A program made the position numbers and the translations under genes. The notes beneath the pieces were generated by a model that made no database searches, was not told where the DNA came from, and was given only the letters and a program-made list of their open reading frames with translations. Below are positions 8,783 to 17,526 of a DNA stretch of 64,000 bases, one piece after another. The DNA is taken from the NCBI GenBank assembly GCA_002706605.1, contig PALT01000037.1, forward strand, positions 53,903 to 117,902. Reading direction: 5' to 3'. How positions within the stretch are numbered: position 1 is the first letter of the stretch; the number at the start of each line of letters is the position of its first letter. The DNA is from Rhodovulum sp. (GTDB taxonomy: Bacteria; Pseudomonadota; Alphaproteobacteria; Rhodobacterales; Rhodobacteraceae).

Positions 8783-9493
8783 TTACGGGGGCAGGGTAAA
8801 GTCCGCCCAGATCGGCAAATGATCGGACGCCTTGCGCGCAAGTTTGCTTTCGATCACACCGGCATCTTGCAACTGGCTGGCCCCGCAATGGGCCACCCGA
8901 TCCAACCCCGCAATCGGGCGCGCAGCGTGAAAGCTGTGCCCCGGCGAAATCACCGACATATCGGTTGTGAGCGGGTCCAGACCGCGCGTGCGCGACCATT
9001 CGTTGAAATCCCCCATGATGAACACAGGTGCCGTGCTGTTGGGTAGGGCCGCGCGGATCGCGTGCAACTGACGCTGGCGGTCGCGCCGCATCAGGCCCAG
9101 ATGGGCGGCGACTACGTGGATCGGGTGATCCGCACCCTTGGGCCGCAGTTGCGCAATCAACGCGCCGCGTGGTTCCGTGCCGGGCAGGTCGATCCCGCGC
9201 AGGTTCAGGACCTCAACCCCGTCGCCCACCAAAATGGCGTTGCCGTGGTGCCCGATGCTGGGCCCGTTTTCGTTTGGGATCAGGGGCGTCATCCCCGTGC
9301 GCGCCGCGATCTCATGGCGGGGCAGGGCGCTTGGCCGCGGGCCAAGGCGTTTGTCCGCCTCTTGCAACGCCACCACATCCGCACCCATCCCCGCGACGAC
9401 ATCCAGCGTGCGTTCGGGGCTGCGCCGCCAATCAAGGCCGACGCATTTGCGGATATTATAGCTGCCAAGCCGAAGGGGACGCGGATGTGCCAT
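8783..9493 (-). CDS. Endonuclease/exonuclease/phosphatase family protein
   Basis: A 236-residue member of the EEP superfamily of metal-dependent phosphoesterases. Visible motifs: GSYNIRKC near residue 9 (Asn metal/phosphate motif), ALQEAD (metal-binding Glu), HLG and GDFNEWSR (Asp/Asn pair), and the terminal SDHLPIWADF (catalytic Asp-His). The start at 9493 was chosen because family similarity begins within ten residues; the frame is open upstream to 9580 but would overlap the divergent membrane-protein gene. The substrate cannot be told: nucleic acid, phospholipid and sugar phosphate are all possible for this fold. Confidence 0.8.
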   Translation of the reverse strand: MAHPRPLRLGSYNIRKCVGLDWRRSPERTLDVVAGMGADVVALQEADKRLGPRPSALPRHEIAARTGMTPLIPNENGPSIGHHGNAILVGDGVEVLNLRGIDLPGTEPRGALIAQLRPKGADHPIHVVAAHLGLMRRDRQRQLHAIRAALPNSTAPVFIMGDFNEWSRTRGLDPLTTDMSVISPGHSFHAARPIAGLDRVAHCGASQLQDAGVIESKLARKASDHLPIWADFTLPP

Positions 9494-9565
9494 GTAAAAT
9501 ATATGGGGTCGCCTTGACGCCCCGCCAACAGGGAGGCACGGTTTTGCCAAACCGAAAGGACCCAA

Positions 9566-10201
9566 ATGCGCCTGTTTCATCAGTCATGGATCGTGTCGGC
9601 GGTGCGCATCGCACTGCTGGCGGCCTTGATCGGCGCGTTGATTGAGGCGCAGTGGTCCGTGGCCTTTGTCGCGCTGGCCACGTTGACCCTGTCGACCGTG
9701 CCCGAACTGGTCGGGCGGCGCTTGGGGGTGCATCTGCCCGTCAGCATGATCGCGGTGATTTCCCTGTTCCTGTTTGCGACGTTGTTTCTGGGCGAAGTCC
9801 TTGATTTCTATAACCGCTATTGGTGGTGGGATGTGGCGTTGCACGGGGGATCGGCGCTGGGCTTCGGGTTGATGGGGGTGGTGTTCGCCCTGTTCCTGTT
9901 TGAGGGTGACAGATACGCCGCGCCGCCATGGGCCCTGTCCCTGATCGCGTTTTCCTTTGCGGTGACCATCGGCGCAGTGTGGGAGATTTTCGAATTCGCC
10001 ATGGATCAGATATTCGGCCTGAACATGCAGAAATCCGGCCTGATCGACACGATGTGGGATCTGATTGTGGACGTGATCGGCGCGGGCACAGGGGCGATCA
10101 TCGGATTTTTCTATTTCATCGGTCGCGATCTTGGCGGGCCCACCGCGTTCTTTCGGGAATTCGCCCGCTTGAACCGCAAATTGTTTAGCCGTTTCCGATA
10201 A
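9566..10201 (+). CDS. Predicted membrane protein, DUF2238/YjdF-like
   Basis: A 211-residue protein with about six hydrophobic segments. The central part, WWWDVALHGGSALGFGLMG followed by GAVWEIFEFAMDQ and DTMWDLIVDVIGAGTGA, resembles the YjdF/DUF2238 membrane family, in which aromatic and acidic residues are conserved inside the helices. Function is unknown. An AAGGA Shine-Dalgarno lies 7 nt before the ATG. It is divergent from the EEP gene, and the next plus-strand membrane gene follows after 76 nt. Confidence 0.7.
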   Translation: MRLFHQSWIVSAVRIALLAALIGALIEAQWSVAFVALATLTLSTVPELVGRRLGVHLPVSMIAVISLFLFATLFLGEVLDFYNRYWWWDVALHGGSALGFGLMGVVFALFLFEGDRYAAPPWALSLIAFSFAVTIGAVWEIFEFAMDQIFGLNMQKSGLIDTMWDLIVDVIGAGTGAIIGFFYFIGRDLGGPTAFFREFARLNRKLFSRFR

Positions 10202-10277
10202 GGCCTGCGACAAAGGGGTAACTTGTCACCGTGCCCTGCCGTTTTACCATATACCCACCCCAAGAGAGGAAGCTGCC

Positions 10278-10607
10278 ATGCCCCGTCTCGTGCGTTTGTA
10301 TATCCGTCAGGTTTTGATCGGCTTTGGCCTGTCCGCGGCGTTTGTCGCCATGTTGCTGACCGCCAATGTCGCGAACCTCTGGCATCTCGTTCAAAACAGT
10401 GCCGATGGCCCGCTGGCCGTGTTCATGCTGTTCATGTTCAACGGGATCGTCTTTTCCGGCGTTCAGTTCGGCATCGCCATCATGCGCCTGCAGGGCGATG
10501 ACACCACCGGTTCCGGTCCAAAAGACCCCGTCGCGGTCGAACATGCCGTCGTGCCCGTTCGTGCGGATACCCCTGATCCGCGCAGCCGTCGCCGCATCAT
10601 CGAGTGA
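10278..10607 (+). CDS. Small membrane protein of unknown function
   Basis: A 109-residue protein that I do not recognise. Two hydrophobic stretches (about 13-35 and 45-68) are followed by a polar, proline-rich tail with a basic end (RSRRRIIE). A strong Shine-Dalgarno (GAGAGGAAG) precedes the ATG, which supports translation. Codon use matches its neighbours. Confidence 0.6.
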   Translation: MPRLVRLYIRQVLIGFGLSAAFVAMLLTANVANLWHLVQNSADGPLAVFMLFMFNGIVFSGVQFGIAIMRLQGDDTTGSGPKDPVAVEHAVVPVRADTPDPRSRRRIIE

Positions 10608-10916
10608 TCGGCGCGCCGGTTCTGTGGTCTGCGGGGTGTGTGGCGGGAACCGCGGCATCCGTATGGTTAACTATTCCCGAGGACCTGTATGTACAGGTGG
10701 GCGCCAGGTAACGAAGCCAGGGCCACGACAGAGCCAGCTCCCTCGGATTTGCTTAAGGCCACCGGAATTGAACCGTCTTACGAGAAGCGCAGAAGCCCGC
10801 CACGCCCTGACCTAGTGCAGGAACCATGCCGTTACAAGGGCGCGCGGTCGAAATTCATACCCCGCCCGCGCCTGCGTCGGACGGCAATCCCCTAGACATG
10901 TGTTCCTGTTTCGTTC
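10608..10916. other. 309-bp spacer without a recognisable gene
   Basis: No convincing ORF or RNA family was seen. It contains a 16-bp palindrome, ACCTGTATGTACAGGT (10683-10698), which has the shape of a dimeric-repressor operator or a short RNA hairpin. A GGAATTGAACC string near 10766 resembles a T-arm read backwards but has only three stem pairs and no other tRNA features. Part of the spacer is presumably the mmcB promoter region. Confidence 0.4.
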
Positions 10917-11405
10917 ATGGTTGGTGCTATGCAGCACGTGCCCGAAAACCCCACCGCGAATATGATGCCCGGTCAGCTATTGGCGCGCGGGGTCTGTCGC
11001 CACATGCGCAGCCATGGCTTTGTCACGGTTGAGGAACTGGTGCCCACGTCCGGTTTGCGCGTCGATGTGATGGCGCTGGGTCCCAAGGGCGAAATCTGGA
11101 TCATTGAATGCAAAAGCAGCCGCGCCGATTACCAATCCGATTCCAAATGGCAGGGCTATCTGGAATGGTGCGACCGGTTTTTCTGGGCTGTGGACGGGGA
11201 TTTTCCGGTGGATATCCTGCCGCCCGAAACCGGCCTGATGCTGGCCGATGCCTATGACGCGGATATCCAACGGATGGGGCCGGAAACCAAGCTGGCCGCC
11301 GCACGGCGCAAGGTGATGACCCTGAAATTCGCGCGCCATGCGGCCACGCGCCTGCAATCCTATCGCGATCCGCGCGTGACGCCCGAGGGTATTATTTCTC
11401 GCTAA
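10917..11405 (+). CDS. mmcB: MmcB family DNA repair protein
   Basis: MmcB is a small alphaproteobacterial protein linked to the SOS/DNA damage response in Caulobacter and resembles PD-(D/E)XK nucleases. The core VDVMALGPKGEIWIIECKSS (near residues 50-69) gives the Asp and the E-x-K pair expected of that fold, followed by the family segment DYQSDSKWQGYLEWCDRFFWAV. Start choice is uncertain: ATG at 10917 or ATG at 10929, neither with a strong ribosome site. The 3' end overlaps a convergent small gene by 14 nt. No LexA box was identified upstream. Confidence 0.85.
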   Translation: MVGAMQHVPENPTANMMPGQLLARGVCRHMRSHGFVTVEELVPTSGLRVDVMALGPKGEIWIIECKSSRADYQSDSKWQGYLEWCDRFFWAVDGDFPVDILPPETGLMLADAYDADIQRMGPETKLAAARRKVMTLKFARHAATRLQSYRDPRVTPEGIISR

Positions 11406-11583
11406 GGGCGCGGGCGCGGCCCGCTGCGGCGCGGATTTCTTCGGCGATCTCTTCGGCCTCTTCGGGCGAGAAATCCATCGGGATTTCCAATTCGCCTGCG
11501 TCGATGAACAGACGGACCATGCCTTCGGTGGTGGGGCCGATTTGCAGGTTGGCCTCGATGTCGCGTTCGGTGTTGATACCCAT
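11392..11583 (-). CDS. Small acidic conserved protein (DUF6324-like)
   Basis: A 63-residue protein, MGINTERDIEANLQIGP at the start and an acidic EEAEEIAEEI helix toward the end. It resembles the small Rhodobacteraceae family I know as DUF6324; that name is tentative. An excellent Shine-Dalgarno (AAGGAG, 8 nt upstream of the ATG) supports expression. Its 3' end overlaps mmcB on the opposite strand. Function unknown. Confidence 0.65.
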   Translation of the reverse strand: MGINTERDIEANLQIGPTTEGMVRLFIDAGELEIPMDFSPEEAEEIAEEIRAAAGRARALSEK

Positions 11584-11733
11584 GGGGTGCTCTCCTTTGG
11601 TCGCTCTTCGCTAGCTTTTCGCGGCAGAATTGGCAAGGGGCGACCGCGTTCGGGTGGCGGCGTCAAAGGATCGCAAATTTCAGACAAATCCCTCTTGCAA
11701 TCCCAATCGGGGGCCGGTAAATCGCCCCTCAGT

Positions 11734-11810
11734 GCCGCCTTAGCTCAGTTGGTTAGAGCGCTGGATTGTGGATCCAGAGGTCCCCCGTTCGAGCCGGGGA
11801 GGCGGTACCA
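11734..11810 (+). tRNA. tRNA-His(GTG)
   Basis: A full cloverleaf of 77 nt: acceptor GCCGCCT/AGGCGGT, anticodon stem CTGGA/TCCAG with loop TTGTGGA (anticodon GTG), T arm CCCCG-TTCGAGC-CGGGG, and encoded CCA. The discriminator is A73, base 1 forms G1-U72, and the base before position 1 is T. The usual G-1:C73 pair of bacterial tRNA-His is therefore absent, as known for alphaproteobacteria with a divergent HisRS. Confidence 0.97.
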
Positions 11811-11969
11811 TTTCCCAAAATTTCAATAGACCGGCCCGATCCGCGCATGATTGATGTGGCGACATGTGGCCCATCGCGGCATAAGCGCCTTTTCTTTGGG
11901 TGTTTTTCGCGATAAATGCCTGCCATCACGATGGCCTGCCGGCCGACATTTTACAGATGCCCGAGTTAC

Positions 11970-12947
11970 ATGTCCCCTGATACCCTTTTGTCCGACGCCG
12001 ACCAGATTACCGCAATGCAACAGGTCCTCGCGACCGAGGCCGATGCTCTGCGCCAGATGTCGGACACGCTTGGCGCGCCACACCTGAAGGCGTTGGAGAT
12101 GCTGTTCAATGTTCAGGGGCGTGTGATCCTGACGGGCGTTGGGAAATCCGGCCATATCGCGCGCAAGGCGGCGGCGACGTTTGCCTCGACCGGCACCCCC
12201 GCGCAATTCGTTCACGCGACCGAGGCCAGCCACGGCGATCTGGGCATGATCAGCCGCAGCGATCTGTGCATTGCGATTTCCAATTCCGGCGAGACGACCG
12301 AACTGGCCGATCTGATCACCTATACCCGCCGGTTCCAAATCCCCCTGATCGCGATTACCCGCAATGCCGACAGCAGTCTGGGCAGTCAGGCCGATGTGAC
12401 CCTTCTGCTCCCCCAAGCGCCCGAGGCCTGCCATATCGGCATCGCGCCGACGACGTCCACTACGGCGACTCTGGCGCTGTGTGATGCGCTGGCCGTGGCG
12501 TTGATGCAGACGCGCGGGTTCCAGAAAGAGGATTTCCACCGCTTTCATCCGGGTGGCAAGCTGGGCGCGCAATTGGTGCGGGTGAGTGCGTTGATGCATA
12601 AGGGCGACGCGCTGCCCCTGATCGCGCCGGAAACCAGCATGCGCGATGGTCTGTTGCTGATCACCGAAAAGGGCTTTGGCATCGCCGGTGTGGTCGATGC
12701 GGACAACCGTCTGGTCGGGATCATCACCGATGGCGACTTGCGCCGGAACCTTGACGGGTTGCTGGACCGCAGCGCCATTGACGTCGCCACCCAAAACCCC
12801 AAATCGGTGACGTCGGGCATTCTGGCGTCCGAGGCCCTGCAGGTGATGAACGCCAGCGAGATCAGCGCGCTCTTCGTGCTGGACGAGGCGGGCCATGTGC
12901 AGGGTTTGCTCCACATTCATGACTGTGTGCGCGCGGGTATCGTTTAA
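11970..12947 (+). CDS. kdsD: D-arabinose-5-phosphate isomerase (KdsD/KpsF)
   Basis: It converts ribulose-5-phosphate to arabinose-5-phosphate, the first step to Kdo. The SIS domain occupies about residues 35-170 (VILTGVGKSGHIARKAAATFASTG; SNSGETTELADLI; FHPGGKLGA near 210), followed by two CBS domains (about 215-325). The ATG at 11970 gives 325 residues, the usual size; the frame is open further upstream without similarity. It is followed after 36 nt by kdsA. Whether its main client is lipopolysaccharide or capsule cannot be told, but kpsC and kpsS lie nearby. Confidence 0.93.
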   Translation: MSPDTLLSDADQITAMQQVLATEADALRQMSDTLGAPHLKALEMLFNVQGRVILTGVGKSGHIARKAAATFASTGTPAQFVHATEASHGDLGMISRSDLCIAISNSGETTELADLITYTRRFQIPLIAITRNADSSLGSQADVTLLLPQAPEACHIGIAPTTSTTATLALCDALAVALMQTRGFQKEDFHRFHPGGKLGAQLVRVSALMHKGDALPLIAPETSMRDGLLLITEKGFGIAGVVDADNRLVGIITDGDLRRNLDGLLDRSAIDVATQNPKSVTSGILASEALQVMNASEISALFVLDEAGHVQGLLHIHDCVRAGIV

Positions 12948-12983
12948 CCCCGTCCGCTCCGAAACTAACCAAGGTAGGCCAAG

Positions 12984-13805
12984 ATGAAAAACGTAACCGT
13001 CGGCTCGCTCACGATTGCCAATGACCGCCCGTTCACCCTGATCGCCGGTCCCTGTCAGCTTGAGAGCCTCGATCACGCCCGCATGTTGGCCGGTGCCATC
13101 GCCGAGATGACCGCCGACCTGAACATTCCCTATATTTTCAAGGCGAGCTACGACAAGGCGAACCGGTCCTCGGTGTCCGGTGGGCGCGGTGTCGGGATCG
13201 AAAAGGGTCTGGATATTCTGGCGGCGATCCGTGACGAATTCGGCTGTCCCGTCATCACCGACATCCACGAGCCGCATCAGGCCGCGCGCGCCGCAGACTA
13301 TGTTGACGTCCTGCAAATCCCCGCGTTCCTGTGCCGCCAGACCGACCTGTTGCTGGCCGCCGGTGAGACGGGCAAGGCGATCAACGTCAAAAAGGGTCAG
13401 TTCCTTGCGCCGTGGGACATGAAAAACGTGGTGACCAAGATCGAATCCACTGGCAACGAGAACATCATGCTGTGCGACCGCGGGACCAGCTTTGGCTATA
13501 ACATGCTGGTGTCCGATTTCCGGTGCCTTCCGATCATGGCCGAAACCGGCTATCCGACCGTGTTCGACGCGACCCATTCGGTGCAATTGCCTGGTGGTCA
13601 GGGCACATCGACGGGTGGTCAGGGCGAATTCGTTGGCCCGCTGGCCCGTGCGGCGGTGGCCGTTGGTACGGCGGCGGTGTTCATCGAAACGCATGAGGAA
13701 CCCGCGCGCTCGCCCTCGGACGGGCCGAACATGGTGCCGTTGCATGCGCTTAAGGACCTGCTGGCGACCCTGCGCGCGCATGACGCGCTGACCAAGGGCG
13801 TTTAA
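12984..13805 (+). CDS. kdsA: 3-deoxy-8-phosphooctulonate synthase
   Basis: KdsA condenses arabinose-5-phosphate with phosphoenolpyruvate to Kdo-8-phosphate. The TIM-barrel signatures are present: [10 protein letters not shown] near residue 19, [12 protein letters not shown] near 52, [16 protein letters not shown] near 107, [14 protein letters not shown] near 135, and [11 protein letters not shown] near 195. The 273 residues match the family. The Shine-Dalgarno AAGGTAGG precedes the ATG. The stop overlaps the convergent thiX stop. Confidence 0.95.
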   Translation: MKNVTVGSLTIANDRPFTLIAGPCQLESLDHARMLAGAIAEMTADLNIPYIFKASYDKANRSSVSGGRGVGIEKGLDILAAIRDEFGCPVITDIHEPHQAARAADYVDVLQIPAFLCRQTDLLLAAGETGKAINVKKGQFLAPWDMKNVVTKIESTGNENIMLCDRGTSFGYNMLVSDFRCLPIMAETGYPTVFDATHSVQLPGGQGTSTGGQGEFVGPLARAAVAVGTAAVFIETHEEPARSPSDGPNMVPLHALKDLLATLRAHDALTKGV

Positions 13806-14536
13806 TAGCGCTCTAGCAGGCGGGTTGCGATCCGGCTGACCACGGCGTGGATCAGGATGGTGAACACGGCCAGAACGATCAGGGCGGCGAACATCAGATC
13901 GGTTTTCGCCCGCCCGTTGGCCAGCAACATCAGGTAGCCCAAGCCCTTGCTGGCCCCGACCCATTCCCCAATGATCGCCCCGATCGGTGCATAAACGGCG
14001 GCCAGACGCACGCCACTGGCCAGACCGGGCAGGGCGGCGGGAATGCGGATGTGCCACATGATGCGCGCGGGGCTGGCCCCCATGACGCGGGCCAGTCCGA
14101 TCCAGTCGCGGTTGGGGCGCATCAGCGCGTCAAAGAACGACGATGTCACCGGAAAATAGATGATGATCAGGGCCATCACGACCTTGGACCCCAACCCGTA
14201 TCCGAACCACAGCGTTAGAATAGGGGCGAGGGCAAAGACGGGGATCGCCTGACTGAACACCAGCATCGGGCGCACAAGGGTCCGCGCCCATTTCGACGCG
14301 GCCAGACCCACGGCGGACAGGGCCCCAAGCACGGTCCCAAGGATCAGGCCCGCAATCACCTCGGTCATGGTGATCAGCGCGTGTTCGGCGATCAGGGCGC
14401 GGCTCTTCCAGATGGTTGTCGCGACCAGACCGGGACCGGGCAGGATAAAGCGCGGCAAGCCCGTGGCCCAGACCACCGCCTGCCACACCGCGACGCCCAG
14501 TAGCGCCGACAGGATGCCCGCGCGCCAGCCGCTCAT
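13802..14536 (-). CDS. thiX: Pyrimidine (thiamine precursor) ABC transporter permease ThiX-like
   Basis: A 244-residue membrane permease of the SsuC/TauC/ThiX family, about six helices. The EAA loop for ATPase contact is visible near residue 150 ([22 protein letters not shown]), and [14 protein letters not shown] follows. Placement in the riboswitch-controlled operon with ThiY and ThiZ points to uptake of aminopyrimidine thiamine breakdown products. The ATG at 14536 overlaps the stop of the upstream tenA-like gene (ATGA); the frame extends eight codons farther. Last gene of the operon. Confidence 0.87.
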   Translation of the reverse strand: MSGWRAGILSALLGVAVWQAVVWATGLPRFILPGPGLVATTIWKSRALIAEHALITMTEVIAGLILGTVLGALSAVGLAASKWARTLVRPMLVFSQAIPVFALAPILTLWFGYGLGSKVVMALIIIYFPVTSSFFDALMRPNRDWIGLARVMGASPARIMWHIRIPAALPGLASGVRLAAVYAPIGAIIGEWVGASKGLGYLMLLANGRAKTDLMFAALIVLAVFTILIHAVVSRIATRLLERY

Positions 14537-15204
14537 CGACCGACCTCGAACCCCGCCCATGCGGCGTCGAAAAAGGCGCGCTCGGCCGCGACGGCGCGGG
14601 TGAACAGGTCCGTGACATCGGCGCGCGCGCCGTCATCCAGACCCGCCCAAACCGCGTCCAACTGGCCACGCAGATAGGCCACAACGCCCTCAAACCCCGC
14701 GCCGCTGTGCAGCGTGATCCATTCGCCCAACCAGAACGGCAGGTCCGGCACGCGCCCCTCAAACGGCGTCGCCCAGTCCAGATAGGACCACTCGGCCACG
14801 ACCAGAACCGCCAGCATACATTCATACCGCCCCGTCTGTCGGGCCTCGGCCATCAGGTCCTCAAAGACACGGGTTTCGGGCGCGGTCGGGGCGGCGGCGG
14901 GGACATTCAGCGCCTCGAAACTGCGCAGGAAATAGGTGTTTTCCGGCCCCGCGATGACGCCCAGAAACTGCGCCGCCGGAACCGCATCGGCCAAGGTCGG
15001 CGCGTGGGCAACCGCACTGGCCAACAGGCGGACAAAGCCGTCCACGAACTGATAATCCTGTTGCAGATAGCCCGCCATGATCTCGCGCGGCATGGTCCCG
15101 TCGGCCAGCGCATGCACAAACGGATGCGTCGTCGCGGCGGTCCAGTCGTCCATGACGGCGGCGCGCAAATCCTCGGTCGGGGTGCGGGTAGGAACGGTGT
15201 TCAT
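14533..15204 (-). CDS. TenA-family protein lacking the catalytic cysteine (TenA-E type)
   Basis: A 223-residue all-helical TenA/heme-oxygenase-fold protein. It keeps QQDYQF with Asp50 and the C-terminal Glu209 (AAERAFFD). In the segment VVAEWSY the residue four before the tyrosine, Cys135 in B. subtilis TenA, is Ala137. It thus belongs with the Cys-less TenA group, some of which act on other thiamine breakdown intermediates. A second TenA with the full catalytic set sits two genes upstream. The division of labour between them is inference. Starts and ends overlap the neighbours by 4 nt. Confidence 0.8.
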   Translation of the reverse strand: MNTVPTRTPTEDLRAAVMDDWTAATTHPFVHALADGTMPREIMAGYLQQDYQFVDGFVRLLASAVAHAPTLADAVPAAQFLGVIAGPENTYFLRSFEALNVPAAAPTAPETRVFEDLMAEARQTGRYECMLAVLVVAEWSYLDWATPFEGRVPDLPFWLGEWITLHSGAGFEGVVAYLRGQLDAVWAGLDDGARADVTDLFTRAVAAERAFFDAAWAGFEVGR

Positions 15205-15926
15205 TCTGGCAGTCCTCGTAGCTGGCGCAGCAGATCGGCCTGCGCGCCCAAGACATCCGCCGCGTCAACGGGGCGGGGGATGGGACCGGCGGGCGGCGCG
15301 ACGGGCGTCACCGAATTGGGTCCCATGATCAGGATGTGATGGCCAAGGCGCGCGGCCTCGGCCGGGTCATGTGTGACCAACAGAACCGTGCGTGCGGCCA
15401 ATGTTTCGGCGGTCAGGTCCTGCATCTGAGAGCGCGTGCGCGCATCAAGGGCCGAAAACGGTTCATCGAGCAGGACAATCGGGCGATCCTCCATCAAGGT
15501 ACGGGCCAGCGCGACGCGCTGACGCTGACCACCCGATAATTCGGCAGGGCGGCGCGTTTCCATACCGGCCAGACCGACGCGCGCCAATGTCGCCTCGGCC
15601 CGCGCCAGATCAGGTGCCTCACCGCGCAGACGTGCGCCAATCGCCACGTTTGCGCGCAAGTCCAACCACGGCAGCAAGAGGTCATCCTGCGCCATCAAGG
15701 CCATGCGCCCGTCCAAAGGCGCGCCATCATCGGCGCCAAAACTGCCGTCGAAATCGGCCCCCGTATCCGCGCCTGCGAACAGGCGCAGAATGGTGGATTT
15801 GCCCACCCCGCTGGGCCCCAGCAGACAGGTCCATTCCCCCGCAGGCACGCGCAGGGACAGGTCGCTAAAGACTGGTGTCCCGTCATAGCGCGCGGAGCCG
15901 TCAAGGTGCAGGGCGGGCGCGATCAC
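15201..15926 (-). CDS. thiZ: ABC transporter ATP-binding protein ThiZ-like
   Basis: The nucleotide-binding subunit partnered with ThiX and ThiY. Walker A is GPSGVGKST near residue 35, the Q-loop is in MAQDDLLLPW, the signature is LSGGQRQRVALAR near 130, Walker B is PIVLLDEPFSALD, and the switch histidine is in LLVTHD. The GTG at 15926 overlaps the stop of tenA (GTGA) and gives 241 residues, the usual size; the longer open frame to 16001 would lie inside tenA. Specificity for pyrimidines is inferred from the operon. Confidence 0.87.
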   Translation of the reverse strand: MIAPALHLDGSARYDGTPVFSDLSLRVPAGEWTCLLGPSGVGKSTILRLFAGADTGADFDGSFGADDGAPLDGRMALMAQDDLLLPWLDLRANVAIGARLRGEAPDLARAEATLARVGLAGMETRRPAELSGGQRQRVALARTLMEDRPIVLLDEPFSALDARTRSQMQDLTAETLAARTVLLVTHDPAEAARLGHHILIMGPNSVTPVAPPAGPIPRPVDAADVLGAQADLLRQLRGLPE

Positions 15927-16594
15927 GGGCGCAACCCCATGTCCCAGAACCCGACCTCTAGCCGCGTGGCGGTGGTGAACCGGTTGCACAGAGACGCCCA
16001 ACGCGGGCTGGCGGTCGGATCATCGCCCAAACTGCGCACAACCGCCCCGTCGATCAGGGCACCGGCGGCCTGACAGACCTCTTGGTAGTCGTCCCCGCCA
16101 TAGGTTTCGATCCATTGCCGATAGGGACCATCGCAACCCGCCGCCAACAGACGCGCGCCGATTTCGCCATATCCCATCACGCAGGGCGCAAGGGCCGCCA
16201 TCAGGTCAAGGAAATCACCCGAATGCCCCGCGTCCAATACGAAGCGCGTATAGGCAAGGTTTTCGATGCGTTCCTCGGTCGCGAACAGCTCGTCCTCGGA
16301 GATGCCTGCACGGGCACAGATGTCGATGTGCAACGACAGCTCATGATCGATCAACGCATGCACCGTCGCCGCGCAATGGCGCATTTCGCCGAGCGTTTCG
16401 CCCTTGGTCACGGCCAAGGCCCATGCGCGTGAGAAATGGATCAGGAACACGTAATCCTGACGCAGGTAATGCAGGAACGCGTCTTCGGGCAGGGTGCCAT
16501 CGCCCAGACCCGCGACAAAGGCGTGTTCGGTATAGGCGGGCCAATGGTGACCCGCCGCCGCCCGCCATAGGGGAAATGTGGTGCCGTAGCTCAT
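15923..16594 (-). CDS. tenA: Aminopyrimidine aminohydrolase / thiaminase II TenA
   Basis: TenA hydrolyses aminomethyl-pyrimidine from degraded thiamine to HMP for salvage. All catalytic positions known from B. subtilis TenA have counterparts: Asp47 (RQDY), Tyr115, Cys138 (APCVMGY), Tyr142, Tyr165 and Glu213 (LEVGFWD). The length is 223. It lies between thiY and thiZ with 4-nt overlaps on both sides, which fits a path of uptake, then TenA, then ThiD phosphorylation. Confidence 0.93.
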   Translation of the reverse strand: MSYGTTFPLWRAAAGHHWPAYTEHAFVAGLGDGTLPEDAFLHYLRQDYVFLIHFSRAWALAVTKGETLGEMRHCAATVHALIDHELSLHIDICARAGISEDELFATEERIENLAYTRFVLDAGHSGDFLDLMAALAPCVMGYGEIGARLLAAGCDGPYRQWIETYGGDDYQEVCQAAGALIDGAVVRSLGDDPTASPRWASLCNRFTTATRLEVGFWDMGLRP

Positions 16595-17526
16595 TGCTCA
16601 CCCAGATCCACGGCCAGATCGTCCACCGCGCGGGTGCCGGTGATCAGGCCCGCGTCCGACAGGAACTGTTCGAACCGGACATAGCGCCCTTCGTCCAGCG
16701 CCTCGGGACGCAGGGCAAACCGGGGCAGGGTGTCGGCCCATGCCATTTCGTTCAGCTCATCCTGCAGCTCGGGCGAGGTGCCGCTGAACACGGTCCAGCT
16801 CTCTTCGGGGTGGTTGACGATATATTGCGTGGCCAGTTCGGTCGCGCGCAGGAAACGACGGATTTTGTCCGTGTCCATGCTGTCCTTGTTGGCGACGTAG
16901 ATCAGTTCGTCATAGGTCGGCACGCCTTCTTCTTCGATGTAGAAACACTTGCCCTCGACGCCCTCGATTTCCATCTGGTTCAGCTCAAAGTTCCGGTAGG
17001 CGCCCAGAACCGCGTCGACCTGACCCGACATAAGGGACGGCGACAGGGACCAGTTCACATTGACCAGTTCAACGTCATCGACCGACAGGCCATGCTTGCC
17101 AAGGATCGCGGACAACAGGGCCTCTTCGACACCGGCGACGGAATAGCCGATCTTGGCGCCTTTCAGGTTACCGATTTCCTTTATCGGGCCGTCTTCCAGC
17201 ACCAAGAGACAGTTCAGCGGCGTCGCGACCAGCGTGCCCACCCGTTTCAGGGGCAGACCCTCGGCCACCTGCAAATGCAGCTGCGGCTGATAGGAAATCG
17301 CCAGTTCGGCCTGACCGGCGGCGACCAGTTTCGGCGGATCGGACGGATCGGCGGGGGCGATGATTTCAACGTCTAGACCTTGGTCCGCGAAATAGCCCTT
17401 TTCCTGCGCGACGATGATCGGGCCGTGATCGGGGTTCACGAACCAGTCCAAGAGGACCGTCATCTCATCGGCGGCCACGGCGGGGGATGCGGCCAACAGG
17501 GCGGCGGCAAGGGTTAGGTGTTTCAT
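16591..17526 (-). CDS. thiY: Pyrimidine-binding periplasmic protein ThiY-like (NMT1/THI5 family)
   Basis: A 311-residue substrate-binding protein with an N-terminal signal peptide (cleavage probably after AVA near residue 18). The mature start [27 protein letters not shown] is the NMT1/THI5 signature, which binds formylaminopyrimidine or HMP-like ligands. [16 protein letters not shown] near residue 68 also fits. It lies at the head of the transport and salvage half of the operon, directly after thiF. Confidence 0.9.
   Translation of the reverse strand: MKHLTLAAALLAASPAVAADEMTVLLDWFVNPDHGPIIVAQEKGYFADQGLDVEIIAPADPSDPPKLVAAGQAELAISYQPQLHLQVAEGLPLKRVGTLVATPLNCLLVLEDGPIKEIGNLKGAKIGYSVAGVEEALLSAILGKHGLSVDDVELVNVNWSLSPSLMSGQVDAVLGAYRNFELNQMEIEGVEGKCFYIEEEGVPTYDELIYVANKDSMDTDKIRRFLRATELATQYIVNHPEESWTVFSGTSPELQDELNEMAWADTLPRFALRPEALDEGRYVRFEQFLSDAGLITGTRAVDDLAVDLGEQ

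Noticed and set aside
10763..10775. T-arm-like string GGAATTGAACC in the spacer before mmcB, considered as a reverse-strand tRNA or permuted tmRNA piece
   Set aside because: Only three stem pairs form, no anticodon arm, acceptor stem or CCA is present, and the tmRNA tag and pseudoknot features are missing.
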